From contig JADGQI010000100.1 of the NCBI GenBank assembly GCA_017881905.1, positions 1 to 33,464 on the forward strand: a DNA stretch of 33,464 nt. The letters run 5' to 3'. The stretch's first letter is position 1. Each line of letters begins with the position of its first letter. Below the pieces are notes generated by a model. That model was not told the DNA's origin. It saw only the letters and a list, made by a program, of their open reading frames with translations, and searched no databases. The DNA is from Chloroflexota bacterium. GTDB taxonomy: Bacteria; Chloroflexota; Limnocylindria; Limnocylindrales; CSP1-4. Positions 15,144 to 23,459 of the stretch are shown one piece after another. A program made the position numbers and the translations under genes.

Positions 15144-15797
15144 ATGACCCATCGCGGCTGGTTCCCGGACTCCATCACAGGCGAGCGGATCGTCCTGCGG
15201 CGCCACATGCCCGAGAATCTGCTGGCGTTCCGTCGCTGGTACGCCGATCCGGAGGTCGCCCGACTCACCCGCTACCAGGAGGGGATCATGCCGGTCGCGG
15301 AGATCGACCGGTTCTTCCAGGCCCGCGTCGTGGGACCCGACTCGATGGCCCTGGCGATCCACCTGCGCGACTCAGACCGCTTGATCGGGACGTGCGCCTT
15401 CAGCCAGCTCGACGGCGACAATGGCTCGGCGCTGTACCACATCACGATCGGCGAGAAGGATGCCTGGGGCCTGGGCTACGGGACCGAGGCGACGACCCTG
15501 ATGATCGAGCATGCCTTCGAGCGACTCGGCCTCCATCGCGTGTCCCTGTCCGTGTTCGCCTTCAACGAGCGGGCGATCCGGGCCTATCGCAAGGCCGGCT
15601 TCGTGGTCGAGGGTCGCGCCCGTCAGTCGATCTGGCGCGACGGCCGGTACTGGGACGAGCTCCAGATGAGCATGCTCGACACGGACTGGGCGGTCCGCGA
15701 GCGCGGGCCGCAGACGCCCGGACCCGGCGTCGTCGACGTCGGCCGGTCGTCCGGCAGCGAGACGATCCCGGTCGCCCGGATCGAGCGGACGAGCTGA
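15144..15797 (+). CDS. GNAT family acetyltransferase (RimJ/RimL-like)
   Basis: 217 aa. Acetyl-CoA-dependent N-acetyltransferase of the RimJ/RimL/SpeG type. It opens with ITGERIVLRRHMPEN, continues LIGTCAFSQLDGDNG and reaches the acetyl-CoA pyrophosphate loop WGLGYGTEATTLMIEHAF. The distal FNERAIRAYRKAGFVVEGR and DGRYWDELQMSML complete the fold. A tail of about 35 residues after DTDW is low-complexity. The acceptor substrate (protein N-terminus, antibiotic or polyamine) cannot be told from sequence. The ATG lies eight bases after the TACCTT box. Its TGA overlaps the next gene's ATG as TGATG. Confidence 0.9.
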   Translation: MTHRGWFPDSITGERIVLRRHMPENLLAFRRWYADPEVARLTRYQEGIMPVAEIDRFFQARVVGPDSMALAIHLRDSDRLIGTCAFSQLDGDNGSALYHITIGEKDAWGLGYGTEATTLMIEHAFERLGLHRVSLSVFAFNERAIRAYRKAGFVVEGRARQSIWRDGRYWDELQMSMLDTDWAVRERGPQTPGPGVVDVGRSSGSETIPVARIERTS

Positions 15798-16075
15798 TGG
15801 CGAGCGCGGGTCCGGCGGCGGACGCGGCGCGGAACGAGGTTCGGGCGATCATCGACGACAGGGGCCACGCGGTCGACAATGCCCGGCGGGCAGTCGCCCG
15901 GCTCGACCAGGCGTTCGCGACGGGCGCCCTGGTCCGGACCCCGGCCCTCGACGCGATGCTCGGCGACCTCGACGTCGCACTGGAGCAGGACGACGACCAG
16001 AAGCTCGGCGGGAAGAGCGCCGAGGCCGCCCGGTTCATCCTCCGGGCGATCTCCCGTGAGCTCGACAACGCCTGA
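15797..16075 (+). CDS. small helical hypothetical protein, 92 aa
   Basis: Translationally coupled to the GNAT gene (TGATG overlap). Ala/Arg/Asp-rich and probably all-helical (DNARRAVARLDQAFATGALV, later EAARFILRAISRELDNA). No family recognised and no membrane segment. The coupling makes expression likely; any interaction with the acetyltransferase is inference. Confidence 0.65.
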   Translation: MASAGPAADAARNEVRAIIDDRGHAVDNARRAVARLDQAFATGALVRTPALDAMLGDLDVALEQDDDQKLGGKSAEAARFILRAISRELDNA

Positions 16076-16177
16076 CCGCCAGGGTTCGCAGGCGGCGGGC
16101 TTGACTCTCGACCTGGTGGAGACCCCACGATCGCCGCTGTGGACGACAACCTGTGGATCGACCGAAAGGAGCCGCTC

Positions 16178-16657
16178 GTGAGCCGACCGCCGATGCCGCC
16201 CGAGCTCGACCCCACGACCCAGCGCCAGCTGGCGGCGGGCCTCTACAACTACGCGTGGACGCTGCTCGAGCAGGAGGACCGCTCAGCCGACGATGTCGAC
16301 CGGATGATCCACGCCGCCCATGCGTCGCGCCTCCATTGGGACGCGATCGGCCTGCCGGCCAACCGGGCACGGGGCGAGTGGCTCTGCTCGCGGGTGTACT
16401 CCGTGCTCGGCCGAGGAGAGCCCGCGATCTGGCACGCGCGACGGTGTCTGGCCATCCTCGAAGCGGGCGGCGAGGGCATCGAGGACTGGGACCTCCCCGC
16501 GGCCTACGAGGCACTCGCCCGGGCGCACGCCGTCGCCGGGGATCCGGTCGCCGCGGGAGCGTGGCGCGACCGCTCGCGCGACGCGCTCACCCGCGTCGCG
16601 GACGCCGAGGACCGGGAGCTCATCGACGGGGATCTGGCCACGCTCCCGCTCGGCTGA
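16178..16657 (+). CDS. TPR-like conserved hypothetical protein, 159 aa
   Basis: The GTG start is chosen for the AAAGGAG six bases upstream; an in-frame GTG at 16139 is an alternative. All-helical with TPR-like helix pairs (AAGLYNYAWTLLEQEDRSAD, IHAAHASRLHWDAIG, WLCSRVYSVLGRGEPAIWHA, AYEALARAHAVAGDPVAA). It resembles a widespread but uncharacterised short TPR-type family in high-GC bacteria (recognised from memory and not searched). It lies between the GNAT/small-protein pair and the LLM oxidoreductase, with gaps of about 100 and 150 bases. Confidence 0.75.
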   Translation: MSRPPMPPELDPTTQRQLAAGLYNYAWTLLEQEDRSADDVDRMIHAAHASRLHWDAIGLPANRARGEWLCSRVYSVLGRGEPAIWHARRCLAILEAGGEGIEDWDLPAAYEALARAHAVAGDPVAAGAWRDRSRDALTRVADAEDRELIDGDLATLPLG

Positions 16658-16765
16658 TCCCGACCGGCCGGGGTCCGAGGGCGGATCGATGCCCGGCGAG
16701 CGGCGACCGGCCGACCCGGGACGATCGCCGTCCGGTCCGGGCTGATGGACGTCCCTTGCCTCGCG

Positions 16766-16771
16766 TACCGT
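16766..16771 (+). promoter_or_regulatory. -10 box of the LLM oxidoreductase
   Basis: TACCGT, giving a leader of about 31 nt that includes GGAGG upstream of the GTG at 16810. Confidence 0.45.
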
Positions 16772-16809
16772 TAGGGCGTGCCAGCAGACCCGACACACTG
16801 GAGGACGAC

Positions 16810-17766
16810 GTGCCCGACCGCGACCTGAAGCTTGGGATCCTCCTGTGGAGCCAGGCGGCGACCTGGCCCGAGATGCTCGACGCCGCGAAGCGGGTCGACC
16901 GGCTCGGCTATGCCCACCTGTGGACGTGGGACCACCTCTATGCGATCTTCGGCGACCCGTACCAGCCGATCTTCGAGGGCTGGACCACGCTCGCCGCGTG
17001 GGCGATGGCGACCGAGCAGACCCGCCTCGGGCTGCTGGTCGGAGCCAACACGTTCCGCAACCCGGGGCTGGTCGCGAAGACGGCCACGACCCTCGACCAC
17101 ATCAGCGGCGGCCGAGCGATCCTGGGGATCGGGGGCGCCTGGATGGAGCCGGAGCACCGCGCCCACGGGATCGACTTCGGCTCGGGCTTCGGGCAGCGCC
17201 TCGACTGGCTCGATGAGTCCGTCGGCGCGATGCGCCAGGTCCTGGACGGCGGGTCGGTCACGTCGGCGCCGGGTGGGCGCTATGCGTTCGACGACCTGCG
17301 CCACAAGCCGCCGACGGTCCAGGCGAAGGTGCCGATCATGATCGGCGGGAGCGGCGAGAAGAAGACCCTTCGGACCGTCGCCCGCTATGCCGACATGTGG
17401 AACGCGATGGGTCCGGTCGAGCTGATGCGCCACAAGATCGACGTCCTTCACGAGCATTGCGCCGCCGTCGGCCGCGATCCGTCCGAGATCGAGTTCACGC
17501 TCGGGGTCAAGGTCACGATCCGCGACACGCACGCGGAAGCGGAGCGGGTCTGGCGTGAGGCGCTCGCCTACAACAAGACCCCCATGAGCGAGGTCGAGGA
17601 CGATGACACGTTCTGGAACGGGACCCCCGAAGAGCTCGCGGACCGCCTTCGACCGTACGTCGAGATGGGCTTTCGGACGGTCATCTCGGAACAACCGAAC
17701 CCCTACGATGTCGAGTCGCTCGAGCGGTTCATCGGCGAGGTGAAGCCGCTCATCGACGCGGGCTGA
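16810..17766 (+). CDS. LLM class F420/FMN-dependent oxidoreductase
   Basis: 318 aa. Luciferase-like TIM-barrel flavoprotein, probably using coenzyme F420. Landmarks: LKLGILLWSQAATW at the N-terminus, WTWDHLYAIFGDP, TRLGLLVGANTFRNPGLVAK (cofactor-pocket loop), TLDHISGGRAILGIGGAW, PIMIGGSGEKKTLRTVARYA and a C-terminal GTPEELADRLRPYVEMGF. The substrate cannot be predicted. The GTG start follows GGAGG by five bases. It has its own promoter and stands alone on the plus strand between the small proteins and the osmoprotectant transporter. Confidence 0.9.
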   Translation: MPDRDLKLGILLWSQAATWPEMLDAAKRVDRLGYAHLWTWDHLYAIFGDPYQPIFEGWTTLAAWAMATEQTRLGLLVGANTFRNPGLVAKTATTLDHISGGRAILGIGGAWMEPEHRAHGIDFGSGFGQRLDWLDESVGAMRQVLDGGSVTSAPGGRYAFDDLRHKPPTVQAKVPIMIGGSGEKKTLRTVARYADMWNAMGPVELMRHKIDVLHEHCAAVGRDPSEIEFTLGVKVTIRDTHAEAERVWREALAYNKTPMSEVEDDDTFWNGTPEELADRLRPYVEMGFRTVISEQPNPYDVESLERFIGEVKPLIDAG

Positions 17767-17858
17767 GCTCGGACCATCGGTCGCCACGTCCGCGATCCGC
17801 GAGGCCTGATCAGAGGGAGCGGCGCGCCGTCCCGATCGGGTCCCGGCGCCGATTGCCG

Positions 17859-17864
17859 TACCGT
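17859..17864 (+). promoter_or_regulatory. -10 box of the osmoprotectant transporter operon
   Basis: TACCGT, followed by a leader of about 24 nt containing GGAGGAG (17878-17884) ten bases before the GTG start. No clear -35 element. Confidence 0.4.
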
Positions 17865-17894
17865 TCGGGCCACACCCGGAGGAGTGCCCAGCCC

Positions 17895-19139
17895 GTGGCG
17901 ATGGCCGATAGCGAAGGTCCGAACACACCGAACCCGAGCGACGGTGGCGAAGGTTCGCGTCCGGATCGGCGCGCGGCGACCGTCGAGTTCGACCACGTCA
18001 CGAAGGTCTATGCTCGGACCGAGAAGGGGACGCCCGGCGCGGTCAACGACCTGTCGCTGGCTGTGCCGGCCGGCCGGATCTGCGTCCTTGTCGGACCGTC
18101 CGGGTGTGGCAAGACGACCTCGCTCAAGATGGTCAACCGACTCATCGAGCCGACGTCGGGGCGGATCCTGATCGACGGCGTCGACGCTGCCACTCGTGAG
18201 GTGACCGAGCTCCGCCGCGGGATCGGTTACGTCATCCAGTCGACCGGCCTGTTCCCGCACCAGACGATCGGCGACAACGTGGCGGTCGTGCCGCGCCTGC
18301 TTGGCTGGGACCGACCTCGCCAGCGGGAGCGGACCGATCAGCTGCTCGGCCTCGTCGGCCTCGATCCGAGTCGCTACCGCGATCGCTATCCGAGCCAGCT
18401 GTCGGGCGGCGAGCGGCAGCGGGTCGGGGTCGCCAGGGCGCTCGCGGCCGACCCGCCGCTGATGCTCATGGACGAGCCGTTCGGGGCGGTCGACCCGATC
18501 GTCCGCGACCGCCTTCAGAACGAGTTCCTCCGCCTCCAGGAGGAGCTGGCCAAGACGATCCTGTTCGTGACCCACGACATCGACGAGGCGATCAAGATGG
18601 GCGACCTCGTCGCGGTCATGCAGGCCGGCGGCCAGCTGGCCCAGTTCGCCCCACCGGCGGAGATCCTGGCGAACCCGGCGTCCGACTTCGTCGCCCGGTT
18701 CGTCGGGGCGGATCGCGGGCTCAAGCGGCTGTCGCTCGTGCGGGTCGGCGACCTGCCGCCCACCTCGGCGATCACGGCCAGGCCGGGCGACGACGCGGCC
18801 GACGCGCGGCTACGGCTGGCCGGCGATCCATCGCCGTACCTGCTCCTCATCGATGATGCGGATCGGCCGCTCGGCTGGGTGGCGGAAGAGGACCTGCCGA
18901 TCACGGGATCGCTGTCCCGCGACCTGGCCAGTCCGATGTCGCCGCTGCTCGAGCGACGGACCACGCTCAAGGACGCGCTGTCGATGCTGCTCGACTCGGG
19001 CGTGCAGGAGGGGATCCTGGTCGACGGCGACGGGCGGGTCGTCGGGCTGATCGGGCTCGACGCGATCATCGCGGAGCTCAGCGCCCCGGTCGTCCGCGAC
19101 GAGGCGGCCTCGCCGACCCGTCAGGGCCTGGCGTCGTGA
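17895..19139 (+). CDS. opuCA: osmoprotectant ABC transporter ATP-binding protein (OpuCA/ProV type)
   Basis: 414 aa. Energises uptake of glycine betaine, choline or related quaternary amines. Walker A GPSGCGKTT is at residues 67-75; the Q-loop is VIQSTGLFPHQT; the signature is LSGGERQRVG; Walker B is LMLMDEPFGAVDP; the switch His is in FVTHDIDEAIKMGD. After the ATPase domain, residues about 290-400 form a CBS-domain pair (SPYLLLIDDADRPLGWV, ILVDGDGRVVGLIGLDAI), typical of OpuCA/OpuAA and often linked to ionic-strength sensing. The GTG start at 17895 is supported by GGAGGAG; ATG 17901 is possible. Its stop overlaps the next gene's start as GTGA. Confidence 0.93.
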   Translation: MAMADSEGPNTPNPSDGGEGSRPDRRAATVEFDHVTKVYARTEKGTPGAVNDLSLAVPAGRICVLVGPSGCGKTTSLKMVNRLIEPTSGRILIDGVDAATREVTELRRGIGYVIQSTGLFPHQTIGDNVAVVPRLLGWDRPRQRERTDQLLGLVGLDPSRYRDRYPSQLSGGERQRVGVARALAADPPLMLMDEPFGAVDPIVRDRLQNEFLRLQEELAKTILFVTHDIDEAIKMGDLVAVMQAGGQLAQFAPPAEILANPASDFVARFVGADRGLKRLSLVRVGDLPPTSAITARPGDDAADARLRLAGDPSPYLLLIDDADRPLGWVAEEDLPITGSLSRDLASPMSPLLERRTTLKDALSMLLDSGVQEGILVDGDGRVVGLIGLDAIIAELSAPVVRDEAASPTRQGLAS

Positions 19140-19774
19140 TCAAACCGGAGTGGATCGCCGACAACCTCGGCGTCATCGCGGGAGCCCTGATCGACCACCT
19201 CGTCCTGACGGTGCTGGCGGTCTGGTGCGGCCTGATGATCTCGCTGACCGCGGCTCTCTTGATCCGCCGGCTGGGGTTCCTCCGTGGGCCGGTGACGGCG
19301 ACGTTCGGGATCCTGTACACGATCCCGAGCCTTGCCCTATTCGCCTTCCTCGTGCCGTTCACCGGGCTGACCCTGGTCACCGCCGAGATCGGACTGATCG
19401 GGTACACCCTCCTGATCCTGACCCGCAACATCCTCGCTGGCCTCGACGGGATCCCGGCCGAGATCCGCGAGTCGGCGGACGGAATGGGGTACGGCCGTCG
19501 CCAGCGGCTGCTCGCGGTCGATCTTCCGCTGGCCCTGCCGGTCATCTTCACCGGCCTGCGGATCGCGACCGTCACGACGGTCGGCCTGGTGATGGTCACC
19601 GCCGTCATCGGGGAGGGCGGTCTCGGGCAGCTGATGCTGCGCGGCTTCAATCGGCAGTTCCCGACGATGATCTATGTCGGGTTCGTGCTGATCATCGTCG
19701 TCGCGCTCGTGCTCGACGTCCTCCTCCAGCTCGCCGAGCGTCTGTTGACGCCCTGGGCGCGACGGGCGACCTGA
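19136..19774 (+). CDS. opuCB: osmoprotectant ABC transporter permease 1 (OpuCB type)
   Basis: 212 aa, the usual size for the short OpuC/OsmW permeases. Five to six hydrophobic helices. The EAA-type ATPase-docking loop is IPAEIRESADGMGYGRRQRL. Family landmarks are ILYTIPSLALFAFLVPFTG and TAVIGEGGLGQLM. The GTG start overlaps the ATPase stop by four bases, so the two are translationally coupled. It is followed five bases later by the second permease. Confidence 0.93.
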   Translation: MIKPEWIADNLGVIAGALIDHLVLTVLAVWCGLMISLTAALLIRRLGFLRGPVTATFGILYTIPSLALFAFLVPFTGLTLVTAEIGLIGYTLLILTRNILAGLDGIPAEIRESADGMGYGRRQRLLAVDLPLALPVIFTGLRIATVTTVGLVMVTAVIGEGGLGQLMLRGFNRQFPTMIYVGFVLIIVVALVLDVLLQLAERLLTPWARRAT

Positions 19775-19778
19775 GTCG

Positions 19779-20480
19779 ATGGACGGGATCACCGGCGCGT
19801 TCGGCTGGCTGACCGATCCGACCCATTGGCAGGGCGCCGACGGGATCCCGACCCGGTTCGTCGAGCACGTCGAGCTGGCCGGCCTGGCGATCCTGGTGGC
19901 GCTCCTCATCGCGGTCCCGATCGGGCTGTACACCGGGCATACCGGCCGTGGCGGCGCACTGGCCGTCAACGTGGCCGGGATCGGTCGCGCGATCCCTTCC
20001 TATGCGCTCCTCCTGGTCTTCTTCCCCATCCTCGGGTTCGGGCTCCTGACCCCGCTCCTGGCGCTCGTCCTGCTGTCGATCCCGCCGATCCTGGCCAACA
20101 CCCACGTCGGATTGCGAGGCGTGGACCGGGAGACCGTCGATGCGGCCCGCGGCATGGGGATGCGCGAGTCGCAGGTCCTGACCCGGGTCGAGCTCCCTGC
20201 CGCGATGCCGGTGATGGTCGCCGGGCTGCGGACCGCGGCCGTCGCCGCGGTCGCCACGGCGACCCTGGCGGCACTCATCGCCGGCGGTGGGTTCGGGCGC
20301 TACATCGTCGACGGGTTCGCGCTCCAGGACCAGTCGATGCTCGTCGCGGGCGCGATCCTCGTGGCCGTCCTCGCCGTGATCACCGAACGCGGGCTCACCC
20401 TTGCGGAACGGAGGGTCGTGTCACCGGGGATCCGGCTCGCGCGGGACCCCGACGGCGAGCGAGCGGACGACGCCGTCTGA
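19779..20480 (+). CDS. opuCD: osmoprotectant ABC transporter permease 2 (OpuCD type)
   Basis: 233 aa. Second membrane subunit of the heteromeric channel. The N-terminal segment HVELAGLAILVALLIAVPIG matches OpuCD-type permeases; RAIPSYALLLVFFPILGFG forms the next helix; the coupling loop is VDRETVDAARGMGMRESQVL; IAGGGFGRYIVDGFALQD lies near the end. A charged tail (RDPDGERADDAV) follows the last helix. It starts four bases after permease 1. The promoter of the binding-protein gene overlaps its stop codon. Confidence 0.93.
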   Translation: MDGITGAFGWLTDPTHWQGADGIPTRFVEHVELAGLAILVALLIAVPIGLYTGHTGRGGALAVNVAGIGRAIPSYALLLVFFPILGFGLLTPLLALVLLSIPPILANTHVGLRGVDRETVDAARGMGMRESQVLTRVELPAAMPVMVAGLRTAAVAAVATATLAALIAGGGFGRYIVDGFALQDQSMLVAGAILVAVLAVITERGLTLAERRVVSPGIRLARDPDGERADDAV

Positions 20481-20505
20481 CGGTTCCGACGACCCGGGGT
20501 ATAGT
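20477..20505 (+). promoter_or_regulatory. promoter of the osmoprotectant-binding protein
   Basis: CTGACG (20477-20482) and TATAGT (20500-20505) are separated by 17 bp. The leader of about 53 nt carries AAGGAGG before the ATG. This gives the binding protein a supply independent of the upstream operon. Confidence 0.6.
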
Positions 20506-20565
20506 CCGCGGACGTCTCAGGCGACGTGCCCATGCGACCGCCGGACGATCCAGGAAGGAGGACCC

Positions 20566-21600
20566 ATGCGGACATTCCGCAGGGCCGCTCTCGGGGCGAC
20601 GATCGTCGCGCTCCTCGTGAGTGCGTGCACGTCGGGTGGGAGCAGTCCATCAGCCACGACGGCGGCCACGGCCGCACCGACGGCCGCCGCGTCAGCCGTC
20701 GCGAGTCCATCGACCGCAGCCTCGCCCGCGTCCGCGGCGCCGACGGGCTCGATCGCATCCCAGCTCACCCTTGGTGGCCCACCGGAGTGCCCCCAGCGCC
20801 CGTTCTGCGTGCTCGGTCTCAAGGACACCTACGGCGTCGAGTTCAAACTGTTCCTGCCGCTCGACGCGGGTGGCCCGCTCAGCTTGAGCGCGATCAAGTC
20901 CGGGCTCGTGGATGTCGGGCTGCTGTTCTCGTCCGACCCGTCGATCCAGGTCAACAACCTGGTCGCGCTCGAGGACGACAAGCACCTGCAGAAGGCCGAT
21001 AACCTGGTCCCGGTCGTCCGGAACGACCTGCTGGCCAAGGCACCGGGCCTGCCCGACCTGATCAACCCGTTCATGGCCAAGCTGACCCAGGAGGCGCTGA
21101 CCGACCTCAACAAGCAGGTCACCGTCGACGGCAAGGACTCCAAGTCGGTCGCGGCCGCCTGGCTGGCCGCGAACGGCCTGACCACCGGCGGGACGTCCGG
21201 GGCCGGGATCAAGGTCAAGGTCGGATCGACCAACTTCTACGAGCAGGAGATCCTCGGCGAGATCTTCGCCCAGGTCCTCGAGGCGAACGGGTTCACGGTG
21301 GAGCGCAAGTTCCAGCTCGGGAACCGCGAAGTCGTCTTCCCCGCGCTCCAGAAGGGCGACATCGACATCCTGGCCGAGTACGCGGCGACCGCGCTCGAGT
21401 ACGTCAACAAGGGCGCCGGCGAGGCGACCGGCGACGCCGCGGAGACCGTGACGAAGCTCAACACTCGGCTCGCTCCGCTCAAGCTGACCGCCCTGGCGTT
21501 CGCCCCGGCGACGGACCAGAACGCGTTCGTCGTGACCAAGGCGACGGCCGACAAGTACAAGCTCCAGAAGGTGAGCGACCTGGCCAACCCCGCTCCGTAG
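20566..21600 (+). CDS. opuCC: osmoprotectant-binding lipoprotein, circularly permuted OpuCC/OsmF type
   Basis: 344 aa. Captures quaternary amines outside the membrane for the permeases upstream. A lipoprotein signal ends LLVSAC (Cys21), followed by an Ala/Ser/Thr tether to residue 65. The two halves of the family are in reversed order. Residues 67-205 (LTLGGPPECPQRPF, GLKDTYGVEFK, FSSDPSIQVNNLVALEDDK, VAAAWLAANGL) match the part that normally ends OpuCC-type proteins. Residues 215-344 (KVKVGSTNFYEQEILGEIFA, GDIDILAEYAATALEYV, YKLQKVSDLA) match the part that normally begins them. A Gly-rich linker TTGGTSGAG joins the halves. The frame is intact with a strong ribosome binding site, so it looks functional. 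Confidence 0.93.
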   Translation: MRTFRRAALGATIVALLVSACTSGGSSPSATTAATAAPTAAASAVASPSTAASPASAAPTGSIASQLTLGGPPECPQRPFCVLGLKDTYGVEFKLFLPLDAGGPLSLSAIKSGLVDVGLLFSSDPSIQVNNLVALEDDKHLQKADNLVPVVRNDLLAKAPGLPDLINPFMAKLTQEALTDLNKQVTVDGKDSKSVAAAWLAANGLTTGGTSGAGIKVKVGSTNFYEQEILGEIFAQVLEANGFTVERKFQLGNREVVFPALQKGDIDILAEYAATALEYVNKGAGEATGDAAETVTKLNTRLAPLKLTALAFAPATDQNAFVVTKATADKYKLQKVSDLANPAP

Positions 21601-21622
21601 CGGACGGTCCGACCCGGTGCTC

Positions 21623-21652
21623 GAAGACCCCGGCCTCACGGCCGGGGTCTTC
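21623..21652. terminator. bidirectional intrinsic terminator
   Basis: A perfect 13-bp stem (GAAGACCCCGGCC / GGCCGGGGTCTTC) with loop TCAC lies between the convergent binding-protein and flippase genes. It overlaps the flippase stop codon by two bases. Confidence 0.85.
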
Positions 21653-22667
21653 ACACGTCCGCCGTGCCCTCGTCGTCGACCAGGCCCCGAGCCACCTCCG
21701 CGACCTCGGCCCTGCTCCGGTTCCAGCCCAGTCGCAGGAAGGCGATCGCCCCGCCGACCGAGGTCAGGACGAGGATCGTCACGTGGACGAGGAGGCCCAG
21801 GGCGAGCGCCTCGTCCTTGGACAGGCCGATGGCGGTGCCGATCGTCACGAATGCCAGCTCGAACGTCCCGAGGTAACCGGGGCCCGACGGGATCGCGGTG
21901 GCCAGCGCGACACCGGCGGACAGGAGCGCCGCCTCGCCGATCGTCAGCTCGATCCGGAGCGCCTGTCCGGCCGTCGCGACCGCCAGCAGGCTGGCCGCCC
22001 ACGCGGCGACGCTGAGACCGACCGCGGCCGTCAGCGTCCGCGGACGACCGGCCACGGCGAGGCCGTCGTGGAGACGACGCGCGACCTCGGCGATCCGCGG
22101 ACGCCGTTCCGCCATCGCGATGATCCGGTCGGCACCCGGCAGCCGGTGGGCCACGATCCCGATCGCCAGACCCACCACCAGGAGCCCGGTCACGGCCAGG
22201 CCGACGAGGACCGCGCTGGCGACGACGCCCCGAACGTGGAGGACGAAGATCGCGATCGCCCCGATGGTCACGACGACCGCCGTGTCGACGACCCGTTCGA
22301 CGACGACCGTCCCGAGCGCCGAGGCCCGGCTGACGGCCTCGCGATCGCCGAGATAGTGGCTCCGGACGAGCTCGCCGAGACGCGCCGGCAGGATGTTGTT
22401 GGCGAGGTAGCCGATGAGCAGGTAGGCCAGCATCGAGGTGAACCGGATCCACTTGATCGGGGCCACAAGCTGCTGCCACCGAGCGGTGCGGAAGAGCACG
22501 TCGACGACCTGGAGGAGCACGGTCGCGAGGATCCAGGCGGGGACCGCGGTGCGCAAGATGGCCCCGACACTGGCGAAGTCCACGCCGCGCAGGACGAACC
22601 ACAGCGACGCGACCGAGATCGCGATCCCGAGGACGGCTCGAAGCAGTCCGCCGCCGCCGCGGTTCAC
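21651..22667 (-). CDS. flippase-like integral membrane protein (UPF0104 / LPG synthase TM family)
   Basis: 338 aa, about eight hydrophobic helices. Signature segments of the lysylphosphatidylglycerol-synthase TM/flippase-like family are present: WFVLRGVDFASVGAILR, YLLIGYLANNILPARLGEL with the following VRSHYLGD, SALGTVVVERVVDTAVV and ATAIPSGPGYLGTFE. Members move lipid-linked intermediates or occur beside glycosyltransferases. The catalytic MprF aminoacyl domain is absent. The GTG start lies four bases after the stop of the glycosyltransferase gene, so the two form an operon. A role in flipping the lipid-phosphate sugar made by that enzyme is inferred from context. Confidence 0.85.
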   Translation of the reverse strand: MNRGGGGLLRAVLGIAISVASLWFVLRGVDFASVGAILRTAVPAWILATVLLQVVDVLFRTARWQQLVAPIKWIRFTSMLAYLLIGYLANNILPARLGELVRSHYLGDREAVSRASALGTVVVERVVDTAVVVTIGAIAIFVLHVRGVVASAVLVGLAVTGLLVVGLAIGIVAHRLPGADRIIAMAERRPRIAEVARRLHDGLAVAGRPRTLTAAVGLSVAAWAASLLAVATAGQALRIELTIGEAALLSAGVALATAIPSGPGYLGTFELAFVTIGTAIGLSKDEALALGLLVHVTILVLTSVGGAIAFLRLGWNRSRAEVAEVARGLVDDEGTADV

Positions 22668-22671
22668 GCCA

Positions 22672-23451
22672 CTAGGCCGCGGGTGGACGGGGGGTCAGCT
22701 TGGGCGAGCGGCGCAGCCGGATCCGATGGAGAAGGAAGCGGGCGACGACGCGAAGCGTGGCCAGACCGTAGACGACGCTGCGCTGGAACCCGACCGAGCT
22801 GGCCTCCTCGAAATAGCGGGTCGGGACGCCGATCTCGCCGATCCCGAGGCCGCCGGCGGCCACGACCTGGCTGATCAGCTCCTGGTCGAACACGAAGTCG
22901 TCGCTGTTGAGGTGGTACGGGATGGCTTCGAGGAGTCTTCGGCTGTACGCACGCAGGCCCGTGTGGTACTCGCTCAGATGAAGGCCGAACGCCCGGTTCT
23001 CGAGGCCGGTCAGGAACCGGTTGCTGACGTACTTCCAGCGCGGCATCCCACCCGCGATCGGATCGCCGAGGAACCGGCTGCCGAGCATCAGGTCCTTGTC
23101 GCCGGCCTGGATCGGAGCGATCAGGTCGGGGATCCGGGTCGCGTCGTACTGGTAGTCGGGGTGGAGCATGACCACCACGTCGGCACCGGCTGCCAGCGCG
23201 GCGTCGTAGCACGTCTTCTGGTTGCCGCCGTAGCCGCGGTTCTGGCGGTGGATGATGACGTCCAGCCCGAGCTGCCGGGCGACCTCCACCGTGTCGTCCC
23301 GGGACACATCGTCGACGAGGATGATCCGGTCGACGATGTCGTGCGGGATGTCCGCGTAGGTCCGCTCAAGGGTCCGTGCCGCGTTGTAGGCGGGCATCAC
23401 GATCACGACCCGGGGTCGGTTGGGTGCGGGACCTTCTTCGGGGGAGGGCAT
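22672..23451 (-). CDS. family 2 glycosyltransferase (dolichol-phosphate mannose synthase-like)
   Basis: 259 aa. GT-A fold: VVIVMPAYNAARTLERTYAD binds the nucleotide sugar, IILVDDVSRDDTVEVA carries the first Asp pair, and NRGYGGNQKTCYDAALAAGA is typical of the DPM1/GT2 subfamily. The DxD-like site is MLHPDYQYDA, then LGSRFLGD and the acceptor segment EYHTGLRAYSR. It has no membrane helix of its own. It probably transfers a sugar to a polyprenyl phosphate. The ATG at 23451 is preceded by a TATCCT -10 box eight bases upstream. It is cotranscribed with the flippase-like gene and divergent from the membrane glycosyltransferase-like gene. Confidence 0.9.
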   Translation of the reverse strand: MPSPEEGPAPNRPRVVIVMPAYNAARTLERTYADIPHDIVDRIILVDDVSRDDTVEVARQLGLDVIIHRQNRGYGGNQKTCYDAALAAGADVVVMLHPDYQYDATRIPDLIAPIQAGDKDLMLGSRFLGDPIAGGMPRWKYVSNRFLTGLENRAFGLHLSEYHTGLRAYSRRLLEAIPYHLNSDDFVFDQELISQVVAAGGLGIGEIGVPTRYFEEASSVGFQRSVVYGLATLRVVARFLLHRIRLRRSPKLTPRPPAA

Positions 23452-23459
23452 CGCCGAGG

